A stretch of DNA of 40,892 nucleotides from positions 1 through 40,892 of the forward strand of contig CALVHS010000018.1 in NCBI GenBank assembly GCA_944328665.1. The letters run 5' to 3'. The position numbers and the translations under genes are program-made. This document shows positions 1 to 6,571 of the stretch, in pieces; within the stretch, counting starts at the first letter, position 1; every line of letters starts with the position of its first letter. This DNA is from an uncultured Clostridia bacterium. GTDB lineage: Bacteria; Bacillota; Clostridia; Christensenellales; Borkfalkiaceae. A model generated the notes under the pieces. That model worked only from the letters and a program-made list of their open reading frames with translations, made no database searches and had not been told where the DNA came from.

Positions 1-174
1 GTACAAGTCCTGAAAGAGGATATAATATTCGTCCAGATTCCAGGTTATAGGACTGATGACGGTAACTTCCTTGCAGCTGACAGACTTGATTTCGGAGATC
101 TTTTCTTCCAGCCGTTTCTTTGCCGCATCGATCTCGTCCGAGTAGATCGCCTTGCGCTTTACTTCCGATTCCAA
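1..174 (-). CDS. Partial unrecognised gene, N-terminal part, continues beyond the window
   Basis: The reverse strand is open from about position 198 to the window edge. The reading is charged and probably helical at first (ERDFFERLESEVKRK, then DAAKKRLEEKI), then more strand-like, ending at YYILFQDLY. The frame is the same as that of the CmpB-like gene upstream and follows directly after its TAA at 199-201. There is no in-frame ATG; the first plausible start is a TTG at 174-172, with AGAGGG about 14 nt ahead. The ATG at 197-195 is in another frame and stops after 12 codons. The product is not recognised. It is either a separate gene with a TTG start or the tail of the upstream gene cut off by a stop codon. 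Confidence 0.45.
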   Translation of the reverse strand, partial: MESEVKRKAIYSDEIDAAKKRLEEKISEIKSVSCKEVTVISPITWNLDEYYILFQDLY

Positions 175-198
175 ACGTTCAAAAAAGTCCCTCTCATT

Positions 199-888
199 TT
201 AAAAGCCGACCTCTTGGAATAGGGCGTCGATCCTGTCCAATACGTCAAAATCTCTGCGGTCCAGTTCCTCGCACGTTATAAAAAAATAGGTACAATTAAA
301 GATAAAATCGCAGAGAACGAGCGACGCCAGAACGATTGCCGAAACGGCGCGCACGCGCGGGGATAGCTTTTGTTCCGCAAACATGAACAGGCGCCAGAGC
401 GTACACATCCCCAATGTGATCAAAGCTCCCCACAGCAGGGAAAAATCCAGACATACGATGTCCAAAAAAGTACGGTCGTAATTTCTGTAACTCCACAGCG
501 GCATCCCCAGCCCCTTGATAAAGATGAGACCGACGATCAGTTCGACCAGGGTGGAAAGCAGCGTGACCGCCGCAAAATACAGGACAAACATCAAGGCGGC
601 ACAGGCAGCGATGCGCAGGCGGGAAGGATGTTCCCCTTTCATCTTTGCGTAAAGCTTGCCCATATTCCCCGAAAAGGGCGTGCCGAGCGTGAACCAAACG
701 GCAAGCGCCACCGCCCCGTAAAGATAACAAAACGGGAGCGTGAGCATTCCGCGGTCGCTTGGCTGCCAGAGAATGACAAAGCTGAGCGTTTCAAACAGCC
801 AGCCGAAAAACGCCACCGCCGAGGCAAGCAGAAAATATTTGCAGACAAACTGAAAGGTCCGCTTTTCCGACAAAGAAGTTTCCCCCAT
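199..888 (-). CDS. CmpB-type putative ABC-transporter permease family membrane protein
   Basis: This 229-residue protein has about five hydrophobic segments (roughly residues 18-40, 47-68, 92-118, 145-168 and 180-205). The early motif GWLFET, followed by a glycine/proline-rich LPFCYLYGA stretch, is typical of the Pfam family ABC_trans_CmpB (putative ABC-transporter type IV). Members are polytopic Gram-positive membrane proteins of uncertain function, and no ATPase partner is adjacent in the same operon. The consensus promoter ends almost at the ATG at 888, so either the mRNA is leaderless or translation starts at the TTG at 873, which has GGGGGA about 7 nt upstream. The gene lies downstream of the ABC-exporter terminator and so is transcribed separately. 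Confidence 0.75.
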   Translation of the reverse strand: MGETSLSEKRTFQFVCKYFLLASAVAFFGWLFETLSFVILWQPSDRGMLTLPFCYLYGAVALAVWFTLGTPFSGNMGKLYAKMKGEHPSRLRIAACAALMFVLYFAAVTLLSTLVELIVGLIFIKGLGMPLWSYRNYDRTFLDIVCLDFSLLWGALITLGMCTLWRLFMFAEQKLSPRVRAVSAIVLASLVLCDFIFNCTYFFITCEELDRRDFDVLDRIDALFQEVGF

Positions 889-894
889 AAAAAT

Positions 895-923
895 ATTATA
901 TCCCCTCCCCCTGCCCTTGTCAA
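895..923 (-). promoter_or_regulatory. Sigma-A promoter of the CmpB-like gene
   Basis: The reverse strand reads TTGACA (923-918), a 17-nt spacer, then TATAAT (900-895), a perfect consensus. The expected transcription start is within a few nucleotides of the ATG at 888. Confidence 0.85.
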
Positions 924-934
924 TCCCTGTAAAG

Positions 935-969
935 AAAAAACGTCCCGAAAGCAGATCGCTTTCGGGACG
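935..969 (-). terminator. Intrinsic terminator of the ABC-exporter operon
   Basis: A perfect 12-bp stem (941-952 with 958-969, 5-nt loop) is followed on the reverse strand by a run of six T (complement of 940-935). It lies 18 nt after the exporter stop codon. A T run on the plus side could make it bidirectional. Confidence 0.85.
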
Positions 970-987
970 CCGTTTTTGAATACAGTT

Positions 988-2916
988 TTATTCGAGTTCA
1001 AACGCGCCCGTGTACAGCTGATAGTACACGCCCTTCTGCGCGATGAGCTGATCGTGCGAGCCGCGCTCGATGATCCTGCCGTGATCGAGGACCATGATCG
1101 CATCCGAGTTGCGGATGGTGGAGAGCCTGTGCGCGATGACAAACACCGTTCTGCCCTGCATCAGAGCATCCATGCCCTTCTGCACGAGCGCCTCGGTACG
1201 CGTATCGATGGAGGAAGTCGCTTCGTCCAGGATCATGACGGGAGGATCGGCAACCGCCGCCCTCGCGATGGAAATCAGCTGACGCTGTCCCTGCGACAGG
1301 TTGGACGCCTCGTGACGGAGCACCGTGTTGTACCCTTCGGGCAGGCGCGTGATAAAGTCGTGCGCGTTGGCAAGCTTTGCCGCGGCGATGCACTCCTCGT
1401 CCGTCGCATCCAGTTTTCCGTAACGGATGTTCTCCATAATGGTGCCCGTAAACAGGTTGGTATCCTGCAAAACGATGCCCAGCGAACGGCGCAGGTCTGC
1501 CTTTTTGATCTTGTTGATATTGATGCCGTCGTAGCGGATCTTGCCGTCGGCGATGTCGTAGAAGCGGTTCAGAAGGTTGGTAATGGTCGTTTTGCCCGCG
1601 CCCGTCGCACCGACAAAGGCGATCTTCTGACCGGGTTTTGCATAGATGGAGACGTTGTGAAGGACAATTTTTTCGGGTACGTATCCGAAATCCACGTCAT
1701 ACAGCTGGATATCGCCCTTGAGCTCGGTATAGGTGACGGAGCCGTCCGCCTGGTGGGGATGGCGCCATGCCCATTTGCCCGTACGCTCCGCGCATTCGGT
1801 GATGTTGCCGTTTTCGTCGATCTTCGCATTGACGAGCGTGACGTATCCTTCGTCCGTTTCCGGCTGCTCGTCGAGGAGCTCAAAGATACGGCCCGCGCCC
1901 GCAAGACCCATGACGACCGAGTTGATCTGCATGGACACCTGCCCGATGTTCAGCGAGAACTGACGGGACATATTCAGGAAAGAGGCGATGACTGCGCCCG
2001 AAAGGACGCCCCAGCCCGTCACGGAAAGGTTTTGCACCTTGAACAGGACCAGAAGTCCCGCGACGATCGCCACAAGCACGAAGGCGAAGTGACCGATGTT
2101 CATGACAGCAGGCATCAGGATATTGCCGTACGCATTTGCCTTGTCGGACGCGTCGCAGAGTTCGTCGTTGATCTTGTCGAACTCCTCTTTGGCGCGCTCT
2201 TCATGGCAGAACACTTTGATGACCTTTTGTCCGCCCATCATCTCTTCGATGTACCCTTCCGTCTTGCCGATGACCGCCTGCTGACGGATGAAGTACTTTG
2301 CACTGCGGCTTCCCACATATTTGGCGACCGCTGCCATGATCGCAACGCCGACAAAGACGACAAACATCAGCCACAGGCTGTACAGAAGCATGATGACAAA
2401 CAGCACCAGGGCCGCGACGATGGAATAATACACCTGCGGGATACTCATGGAAATGAGCTGACGCAGAGCATCCGTGTCGTTGGTGTACGTACTCATGATG
2501 TCGCCGTGCGTGTGCGTATCAAAATAGCGGATAGGCAGGGACTGCATTCTGTTGAACATATCGGTACGCACGTGCTTCAAAAATCCCTGCGTAACGACGG
2601 CCATCGTCTGGTTGTAAAAGACAGACGCACACAGGGCGATCACGTACATCAGTCCCATGCCGCCGATGATATAAAAGAGCGAAGAGCTCACTTCTTCCCA
2701 AGGAGTCCCCTTGATGATCGGCGTGATGACCTGTTCGATGACCAGAGAGAGGAACACGGAAGAGCTGATTCCTGCCGCCGCCGTGATCATGATGCAGATA
2801 AATACGGCGATCAGGCGGACCTTATAATAATGGAACAGATAGGAAAGCAATCTTCCCAGCAGCTTGAACGAATGGATCTTCGGGCGACCTTGCATGGCAG
2901 GCATTTGCTTACTCAT
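988..2916 (-). CDS. Heterodimeric ABC exporter, subunit with the catalytic Walker B glutamate
   Basis: This is a 642-residue half-transporter: an N-terminal six-helix exporter domain (about 20-345), a charged linker (about 355-400) and a C-terminal ATPase domain. Walker A is GATGAGKTT (436-444), Walker B ends LDE with Glu565, and the switch histidine is in AHRLST (His596). The signature is LSQGQ (540-544) instead of LSGGQ. The ATG at 2916 is chosen because AAGGAGG lies 9 nt upstream; the longer reading from 2943 adds a poor N-terminus. The start overlaps the end of the partner gene by 8 nt, so the two are translationally coupled. In the LmrCD/BmrCD/TM287-288 class this subunit supplies the hydrolysing Walker B. 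The substrate cannot be read from sequence; the linked MarR gene suggests drug or toxic-compound efflux. Confidence 0.93.
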   Translation of the reverse strand: MSKQMPAMQGRPKIHSFKLLGRLLSYLFHYYKVRLIAVFICIMITAAAGISSSVFLSLVIEQVITPIIKGTPWEEVSSSLFYIIGGMGLMYVIALCASVFYNQTMAVVTQGFLKHVRTDMFNRMQSLPIRYFDTHTHGDIMSTYTNDTDALRQLISMSIPQVYYSIVAALVLFVIMLLYSLWLMFVVFVGVAIMAAVAKYVGSRSAKYFIRQQAVIGKTEGYIEEMMGGQKVIKVFCHEERAKEEFDKINDELCDASDKANAYGNILMPAVMNIGHFAFVLVAIVAGLLVLFKVQNLSVTGWGVLSGAVIASFLNMSRQFSLNIGQVSMQINSVVMGLAGAGRIFELLDEQPETDEGYVTLVNAKIDENGNITECAERTGKWAWRHPHQADGSVTYTELKGDIQLYDVDFGYVPEKIVLHNVSIYAKPGQKIAFVGATGAGKTTITNLLNRFYDIADGKIRYDGININKIKKADLRRSLGIVLQDTNLFTGTIMENIRYGKLDATDEECIAAAKLANAHDFITRLPEGYNTVLRHEASNLSQGQRQLISIARAAVADPPVMILDEATSSIDTRTEALVQKGMDALMQGRTVFVIAHRLSTIRNSDAIMVLDHGRIIERGSHDQLIAQKGVYYQLYTGAFELE

Positions 2917-4690
2917 GATCGGCACCTCCTTCCGCAGGGGCATCCGAGCCCTTATTCTGCGAATAATAGACTTCCTGATAGATCTGGTTGGTTTTCAGAA
3001 GTTCCTCGTGCGTGCCGACGGCGTTGATCTTGCCGCCGTCCATGACGATGATCTGGTCCGCTTCCTGTACGGAAGAGACGCGCTGTGCAATGATGATCTT
3101 CGTGACGTTGGGGATCTCTTCGCGGAAAGATTTGCGGATCATGGCGTCCGTGCGGGTATCCACCGCGCTGGTCGAGTCGTCCAGGATGAGCACTTTCGGA
3201 TCTTTGAGCAGGGCGCGCGCGATGCAGAGGCGCTGTTTCTGTCCGCCCGAGACGTTGGTGCCGCCCTGTTCGATGAAGGTGTCGTACTTGTCGGGGAAGG
3301 CTTGGATGAAGTCGTCCGCGCAGGCAAGTTTGCACACGCGCAGCATCTCGTCGTCCGTCGCGTCCTCTTTGCCCCAGCGCAGGTTGTCTTTGATGGTGCC
3401 GGAGAACAGGACGTTTTTCTGCAGGACCATTGCGACCTTGTTACGCAGCGTTTCGAGGTCGTAGTCCTTGACGTTGACGCCGCCCACATAGACCGCGCCT
3501 TCCGTCGTATCGTACAGGCGGGGGATCAGATTGACCAAAGTGGATTTGGAAGAACCCGTGCCGCCCAGAATACCGATCGTCTGACCGGAAAGAATATGCA
3601 GATTCACCCCTTCCAGCGCGTTGCGCTCGGCGTCCTTGGAATATTTGAAGCTGACGTTTTCAAAACGGATGTCGCCGTCCTTGACTTCCTTGACAGCATT
3701 TTCGGGAGAAACGATGTTGCTCTTTTCTTTGAGAACGGCAACGATACGTTCTGCGCTCGTGCGGGCAATGATGATCATGACGAGCACCATGGAAAGCTGC
3801 ATGACGGAGGACAAGATCTGGGAAGCGTACATAATGAGCACGGTGATCTGATCTTCCCCTACCGCCGTACCCGATTTCGTAAGCAGGGCCGCAATGAGGA
3901 AGATGAGCAGGAAGGACAGCCAGATGCAGAACTGCATGACAGGCGCGTTGATCGCCATGATGCGCTCTGCAAGGGTGAAGTCCTTGCGGACGTCCTCGGC
4001 AGCATTTTCAAACTTTTTCTTTTCAAAATCCTCGCGGACAAAGGACTTGACCACGCGGATGCCCTTGATATCCTCTCGCACGGAACGGTTCATGTTATCG
4101 TACTTGTGGAACACCCTTTCAAACACGGGGTGCGTCTTGAAAATGACGACAACGAGCACCGCCGCAAGGACAGGGACCAGGGCAAGGAACACCCAGGAAA
4201 TGGTGACGTTGACGGAAAACGACATTGCCAGCGAAAAGATGAGCATGAGCGGGCAGCGGATCGCCACGCGAATGATCATCATATACGCCATCTGAACGTT
4301 TGTAACGTCCGTCGTCTGCCTCGTGACAAGGCTGGACGTGGAAAACTTATCGATGTTTGCGAAGGAGTAATCCTGAATGGCATAGTACATATCTTTGCGC
4401 AGATTTTTTGCAAATCCCGCGCTTGCCCGTGCCGCAAATCTGCCCGACAACATACCCGCTACCAGCGATAAGAGCGCCATTGCGATCAGAATGCCGCCAT
4501 AATAGAGAATGGTGGACATCTTTACGCCTTCCGTGGAAACGGCGTCGCTGGTGGGACTGATCTTTGCGATAAACAGCATGATCACCAGCGGCATCAGGCA
4601 CTCCAAGATGACTTCGACGGATACGAAAATGGGTGAAAGTATCGAGGGCTTTTTGTATTCGCGGATACTTTTCGCCAGTGTTTTGATCAT
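2909..4690 (-). CDS. Heterodimeric ABC exporter, subunit with degenerate ATPase site
   Basis: This 593-residue half-transporter has a membrane domain (about 15-315) and an ATPase domain (about 340-580). Walker A reads GGTGSSKST (376-384), the signature is a good VSGGQ (480-484), the Walker B catalytic glutamate is replaced by Asp505 (LILDDSTSAVD) and the switch histidine by Gln536 (AQRVSS). These are the standard changes of the non-hydrolysing site in heterodimeric exporters. Its good signature would face the intact Walker motifs of the partner at 988-2916. The start has AAGGAG about 8 nt upstream. It follows the MarR gene by 75 nt, in one likely operon marR-abcA-abcB. Confidence 0.93.
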   Translation of the reverse strand: MIKTLAKSIREYKKPSILSPIFVSVEVILECLMPLVIMLFIAKISPTSDAVSTEGVKMSTILYYGGILIAMALLSLVAGMLSGRFAARASAGFAKNLRKDMYYAIQDYSFANIDKFSTSSLVTRQTTDVTNVQMAYMMIIRVAIRCPLMLIFSLAMSFSVNVTISWVFLALVPVLAAVLVVVIFKTHPVFERVFHKYDNMNRSVREDIKGIRVVKSFVREDFEKKKFENAAEDVRKDFTLAERIMAINAPVMQFCIWLSFLLIFLIAALLTKSGTAVGEDQITVLIMYASQILSSVMQLSMVLVMIIIARTSAERIVAVLKEKSNIVSPENAVKEVKDGDIRFENVSFKYSKDAERNALEGVNLHILSGQTIGILGGTGSSKSTLVNLIPRLYDTTEGAVYVGGVNVKDYDLETLRNKVAMVLQKNVLFSGTIKDNLRWGKEDATDDEMLRVCKLACADDFIQAFPDKYDTFIEQGGTNVSGGQKQRLCIARALLKDPKVLILDDSTSAVDTRTDAMIRKSFREEIPNVTKIIIAQRVSSVQEADQIIVMDGGKINAVGTHEELLKTNQIYQEVYYSQNKGSDAPAEGGADHE

Positions 4691-4765
4691 CTCATATCTC
4701 CTTTAAAAATTTTTACCTGACCTTACTTCTATGCGCACGCCCTGCGCGCACATACCCCTACCCTC

Positions 4766-5206
4766 TTACAGACACTTTTCCAGATTTGCGCTCAATCTGT
4801 CAACGTACGAAAAAAATTGCTCCACTTCTTCCTGCGTGAAGCCTTCCGTCATTTTTTCTTCCGTCAGCTCGATCTGCGCGCCCAGCTGTTTGCGAATCTC
4901 CATGGCGTAATCCGTCAGAACGATCTTTTTCAGCCGCGCGTCATAGTCGACGGGAATGCGGCGGATCAGTCCGCCCCGTTCCATCGCTTTGAGCAGTTCC
5001 GTCGCCGTAGAACGGCGGATCTTCAGCTCCGCTTCCACATCTTTCTGGAATACGTCGCGCGTATCGTTGCGGATAAGATAGTTCAGCGCCCACGTCTGGA
5101 TCCCCGTCAAAGAATTGTTTTCCCGTATGGCGGGAATGTTTGACAGCACCTGATCCAACCGTCTGTTCAGCAGTTTGACCGCATATCCAATGTGTCTTTT
5201 GTCCAT
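4766..5206 (-). CDS. MarR-family transcriptional regulator of the ABC exporter operon
   Basis: This 146-residue protein has the MarR layout: an N-terminal dimerisation helix, a winged helix-turn-helix in the middle (about 45-100, including KIRRSTATELLKAMERGGLIRR and the wing with the conserved D-x-R around VDYDARLKKI) and a C-terminal dimerisation helix. It is first in the operon with the two exporter genes. GAGG lies about 8 nt before the ATG. A perfect inverted repeat over the transcription start suggests that it represses its own operon until a ligand binds, as is usual for MarR proteins next to efflux pumps. The ligand is unknown. Confidence 0.9.
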   Translation of the reverse strand: MDKRHIGYAVKLLNRRLDQVLSNIPAIRENNSLTGIQTWALNYLIRNDTRDVFQKDVEAELKIRRSTATELLKAMERGGLIRRIPVDYDARLKKIVLTDYAMEIRKQLGAQIELTEEKMTEGFTQEEVEQFFSYVDRLSANLEKCL

Positions 5207-5220
5207 TTCAGACCTCAGAT

Positions 5221-5237
5221 TGTTAGGGTATCTAACA
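5221..5237. promoter_or_regulatory. Candidate MarR operator
   Basis: TGTTAG-N5-CTAACA is a perfect 6-bp inverted repeat. It touches the -10 element and covers the expected transcription start of the marR promoter, a typical place for autorepression. Confidence 0.75.
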
Positions 5238-5264
5238 TTATAATGATTTCATAAATTTTGTCAA
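5237..5264 (-). promoter_or_regulatory. Sigma-A promoter of the marR-ABC operon
   Basis: The reverse strand carries TTGACA (5264-5259), a 16-nt spacer and TATAAT (5242-5237). Transcription should start near 5230, inside the palindrome. Confidence 0.88.
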
Positions 5265-5604
5265 CGAAATGAAAGCCTCTTCGCGTTATGATTTTGTGAA
5301 AATTTTGACGTCCCCTTTGTTTCCTTATTTATAAGAAGTTCTCTCGCATCCCCCTGTATTCTCCCGCTTCTTCGTCCCTTGCAGGCGCGCCCTGAACAAG
5401 AAATTGTGCCATTTTTCCAGCCTTGCGCGTCTGTCGGATTTTATAACTTTCCCGAAAAAACTTTTTCCGCGGGTTCGGCAAAAGTGGGTGCGCTGACTTT
5501 TCTTTTTCCTCTTTTTATTTTCTCACGAAACCATCGGCAAAAAGAATTTTTGAAGGGCGCTTAAAATTTTATCAAAAAATTTTTGAAAATACGCTGTAAA
5601 TTGT
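5265..5604. other. Gene-free intergenic region between marR and tRNA-Pro
   Basis: About 340 nt, more AT-rich than the genes, with many T and A runs. I find no convincing coding frame, hairpin terminator or known RNA. The 61-codon frame at 5379-5564 has no Shine-Dalgarno site and an unnatural composition. The stretch may simply be the spacer between divergent units. Confidence 0.6.
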
Positions 5605-5632
5605 TTTACTTTTTTTAAAAATCATGTATAAT
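5605..5632 (+). promoter_or_regulatory. Promoter of tRNA-Pro
   Basis: TTTACT (5605-5610), a 16-nt spacer and a perfect TATAAT (5627-5632) end 21 nt before the mature tRNA start. Confidence 0.75.
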
Positions 5633-5653
5633 AGATTATGCTGTTTTGAGCGA

Positions 5654-5730
5654 CGAGGTGTAGCGCAGTTTGGTAGCGCGCTTGGTTAGGGACCAAGAGG
5701 TCGTGGGTTCAAGTCCCGTCACCTCGACCA
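5654..5730 (+). tRNA. tRNA-Pro, anticodon AGG
   Basis: A 77-nt cloverleaf with encoded CCA. The acceptor stem is CGAGGTG (5654-5660) pairing with CACCTCG (5720-5726), with discriminator A5727. The D arm has GCGC/GCGC. The anticodon stem CTTGG/CCAAG encloses loop TTAGGGA, giving anticodon AGG at 5688-5690 with G at position 37. The T arm contains GGTTCAAGTCC. AGG reads the proline codon CCU. An A at position 34 is unusual in a bacterial proline tRNA; usual anticodons are UGG, GGG and CGG. The gene has its own promoter and terminator. Frames read through it (giving RDQEVVGSSPVTST-like peptides) are spurious. Confidence 0.95.
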
Positions 5731-5765
5731 AAAGAAGGCATTGCATGTTTGCAATGCCTTCTTTT
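5731..5765 (+). terminator. Terminator of tRNA-Pro
   Basis: A perfect 15-16 bp stem (5730-5745 with 5750-5765) with TGTT loop starts at the CCA end. The distal arm ends in TTCTTTT, and the matching A-rich proximal arm lets it act in both directions. Confidence 0.88.
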
Positions 5766-6046
5766 GATTTTGCGCACCGTCTTGGACCCACGACCTCTTA
5801 TCATACAGGGCTCCCGAAAAGTATCGAAGAACTTTTCGGGAAAAGGAGCGACCGAGCGTCCGGGCGGCGCGTTGCGCACAGCGCAAGGCGCGCAGACGAG
5901 CGAGGGCAGCGACGCGGGTTCAAGTCCCGTCACCTTGCCCGGCGACAAAGCGCCGCATGGCAGGCGCCTGCCGTTTGCTCTGTGCCTTGCCCGTGCCCCT
6001 AAGAAGCGAACGGGCGAAAAAACGGCGCCTTGAAGCACACTTGACC
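5766..6046. repeat. Structured non-coding element with two tRNA-Pro fragments
   Basis: There is no credible gene here. Three structures are visible. First, 5781-5799 is an inverted copy of tRNA-Pro 5695-5713 with 18 of 19 matches. Second, a perfect 11-bp hairpin occupies 5812-5841, and a GC-rich hairpin built on TTGCGC/GCGCAA lies at 5867-5891. Third, 5916-5935 is an exact direct copy of tRNA 5705-5724 (the T arm into the acceptor stem). The rest, 5941-6046, shows nothing specific. It resembles a dispersed tRNA-associated repeat or the decayed end of an element that used the tRNA; only a genome-wide search could tell. Confidence 0.55.
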
Positions 6047-6511
6047 TCAAAAAAGGGCGCCCTCTTTATCCAGGTACGCCAAAAAACCTTCGCAGCCCCG
6101 CTCGATCTCGCGGTATGCCTCGGCAAAGTCGCGCGTGTACCAAGGGTCGGCGATATCCCCCGGCGCATCGGTAAAATCGAGCAGGCGGTACACCTTGCCC
6201 TCTTTATCGGCGGAAATGCGCAAAAGTTCGCGGACATGCCAACTTTCCATCGCCAAAATATAGTCATAGCGCGCGTAGTCGGCCGCCGCATAACGGACGG
6301 CGCGCTTGCCCGCGCAGCCGATGCCGTGGCGGGCAAGTTCCGCCCGCGCAGGCGGATAGACGGGGTTCCCCTCTTCCTCGCCGCTGATGCCCGCGGAGGC
6401 GACCGAAAAGCGCTCCGCCAGGCCGCGCCTCGCGAGCAGGTCGCGAAAGATATATTCGCCCATCGGCGAACGGCAGATATTGCCAAGACAGACAAACAAG
6501 ACCCTGATCAT
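6047..6511 (-). CDS. Low-molecular-weight protein tyrosine phosphatase
   Basis: A 154-residue, single-domain protein starting MIRVLFVCLGNICRSP. It contains the P-loop C-x5-R (Cys8 nucleophile, Arg14) and the general-acid loop DPWY (Asp122), the full signature of the LMW-PTP family, and it has the usual length. It hydrolyses phosphotyrosine, or in some Firmicutes phosphoarginine, in the cytoplasm. No cognate kinase gene is adjacent. The start is fixed by the phosphatase loop, although no strong Shine-Dalgarno site is seen in the AT-rich stretch upstream. It lies just behind the terminator hairpin of the lipoprotein gene. Confidence 0.93.
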   Translation of the reverse strand: MIRVLFVCLGNICRSPMGEYIFRDLLARRGLAERFSVASAGISGEEEGNPVYPPARAELARHGIGCAGKRAVRYAAADYARYDYILAMESWHVRELLRISADKEGKVYRLLDFTDAPGDIADPWYTRDFAEAYREIERGCEGFLAYLDKEGALF

Positions 6512-6525
6512 AAATTTTTCGTACG

Positions 6526-6557
6526 GAAAAGCCCTTCCGGCTGCGGAAGGGCTTTTC
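6526..6557 (-). terminator. Terminator-like hairpin after the lipoprotein gene
   Basis: A perfect 14-bp stem (6526-6539 with 6544-6557) with a 4-nt loop. The reverse strand ends GGGCTTTTC with no long U tract beyond the stem, so termination may be partial and allow read-through to the phosphatase gene. Confidence 0.7.
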
Positions 6558-6571
6558 GATCCTTGCGGTTT

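Noticed and set aside
370..3027. Very long plus-strand open frame (885 codons) opposite the ABC genes, with similar ones at 5957-8818 and 8846-11527
   Set aside because: They lie antisense to well-supported genes, have His/Arg/Asp-rich unnatural composition and no family likeness. Long antisense frames arise easily from the codon bias of GC-rich genes.
5379..5564. 61-codon frame between marR and tRNA-Pro
   Set aside because: No ribosome site, no recognisable domain, and low-quality composition.
5705..5935. Integrative element bounded by the tRNA-Pro repeat as attL/attR
   Set aside because: Only about 190 nt lies between the copies and there is no integrase, so no element is present now; at most it is a scar.
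5670..6002. Plus-strand frame of 110 codons across the tRNA, and its reverse-strand partner at 5709-6050
   Set aside because: The peptide RDQEVVGSSPVTST is a translation of the tRNA-Pro sequence, a well-known false ORF.
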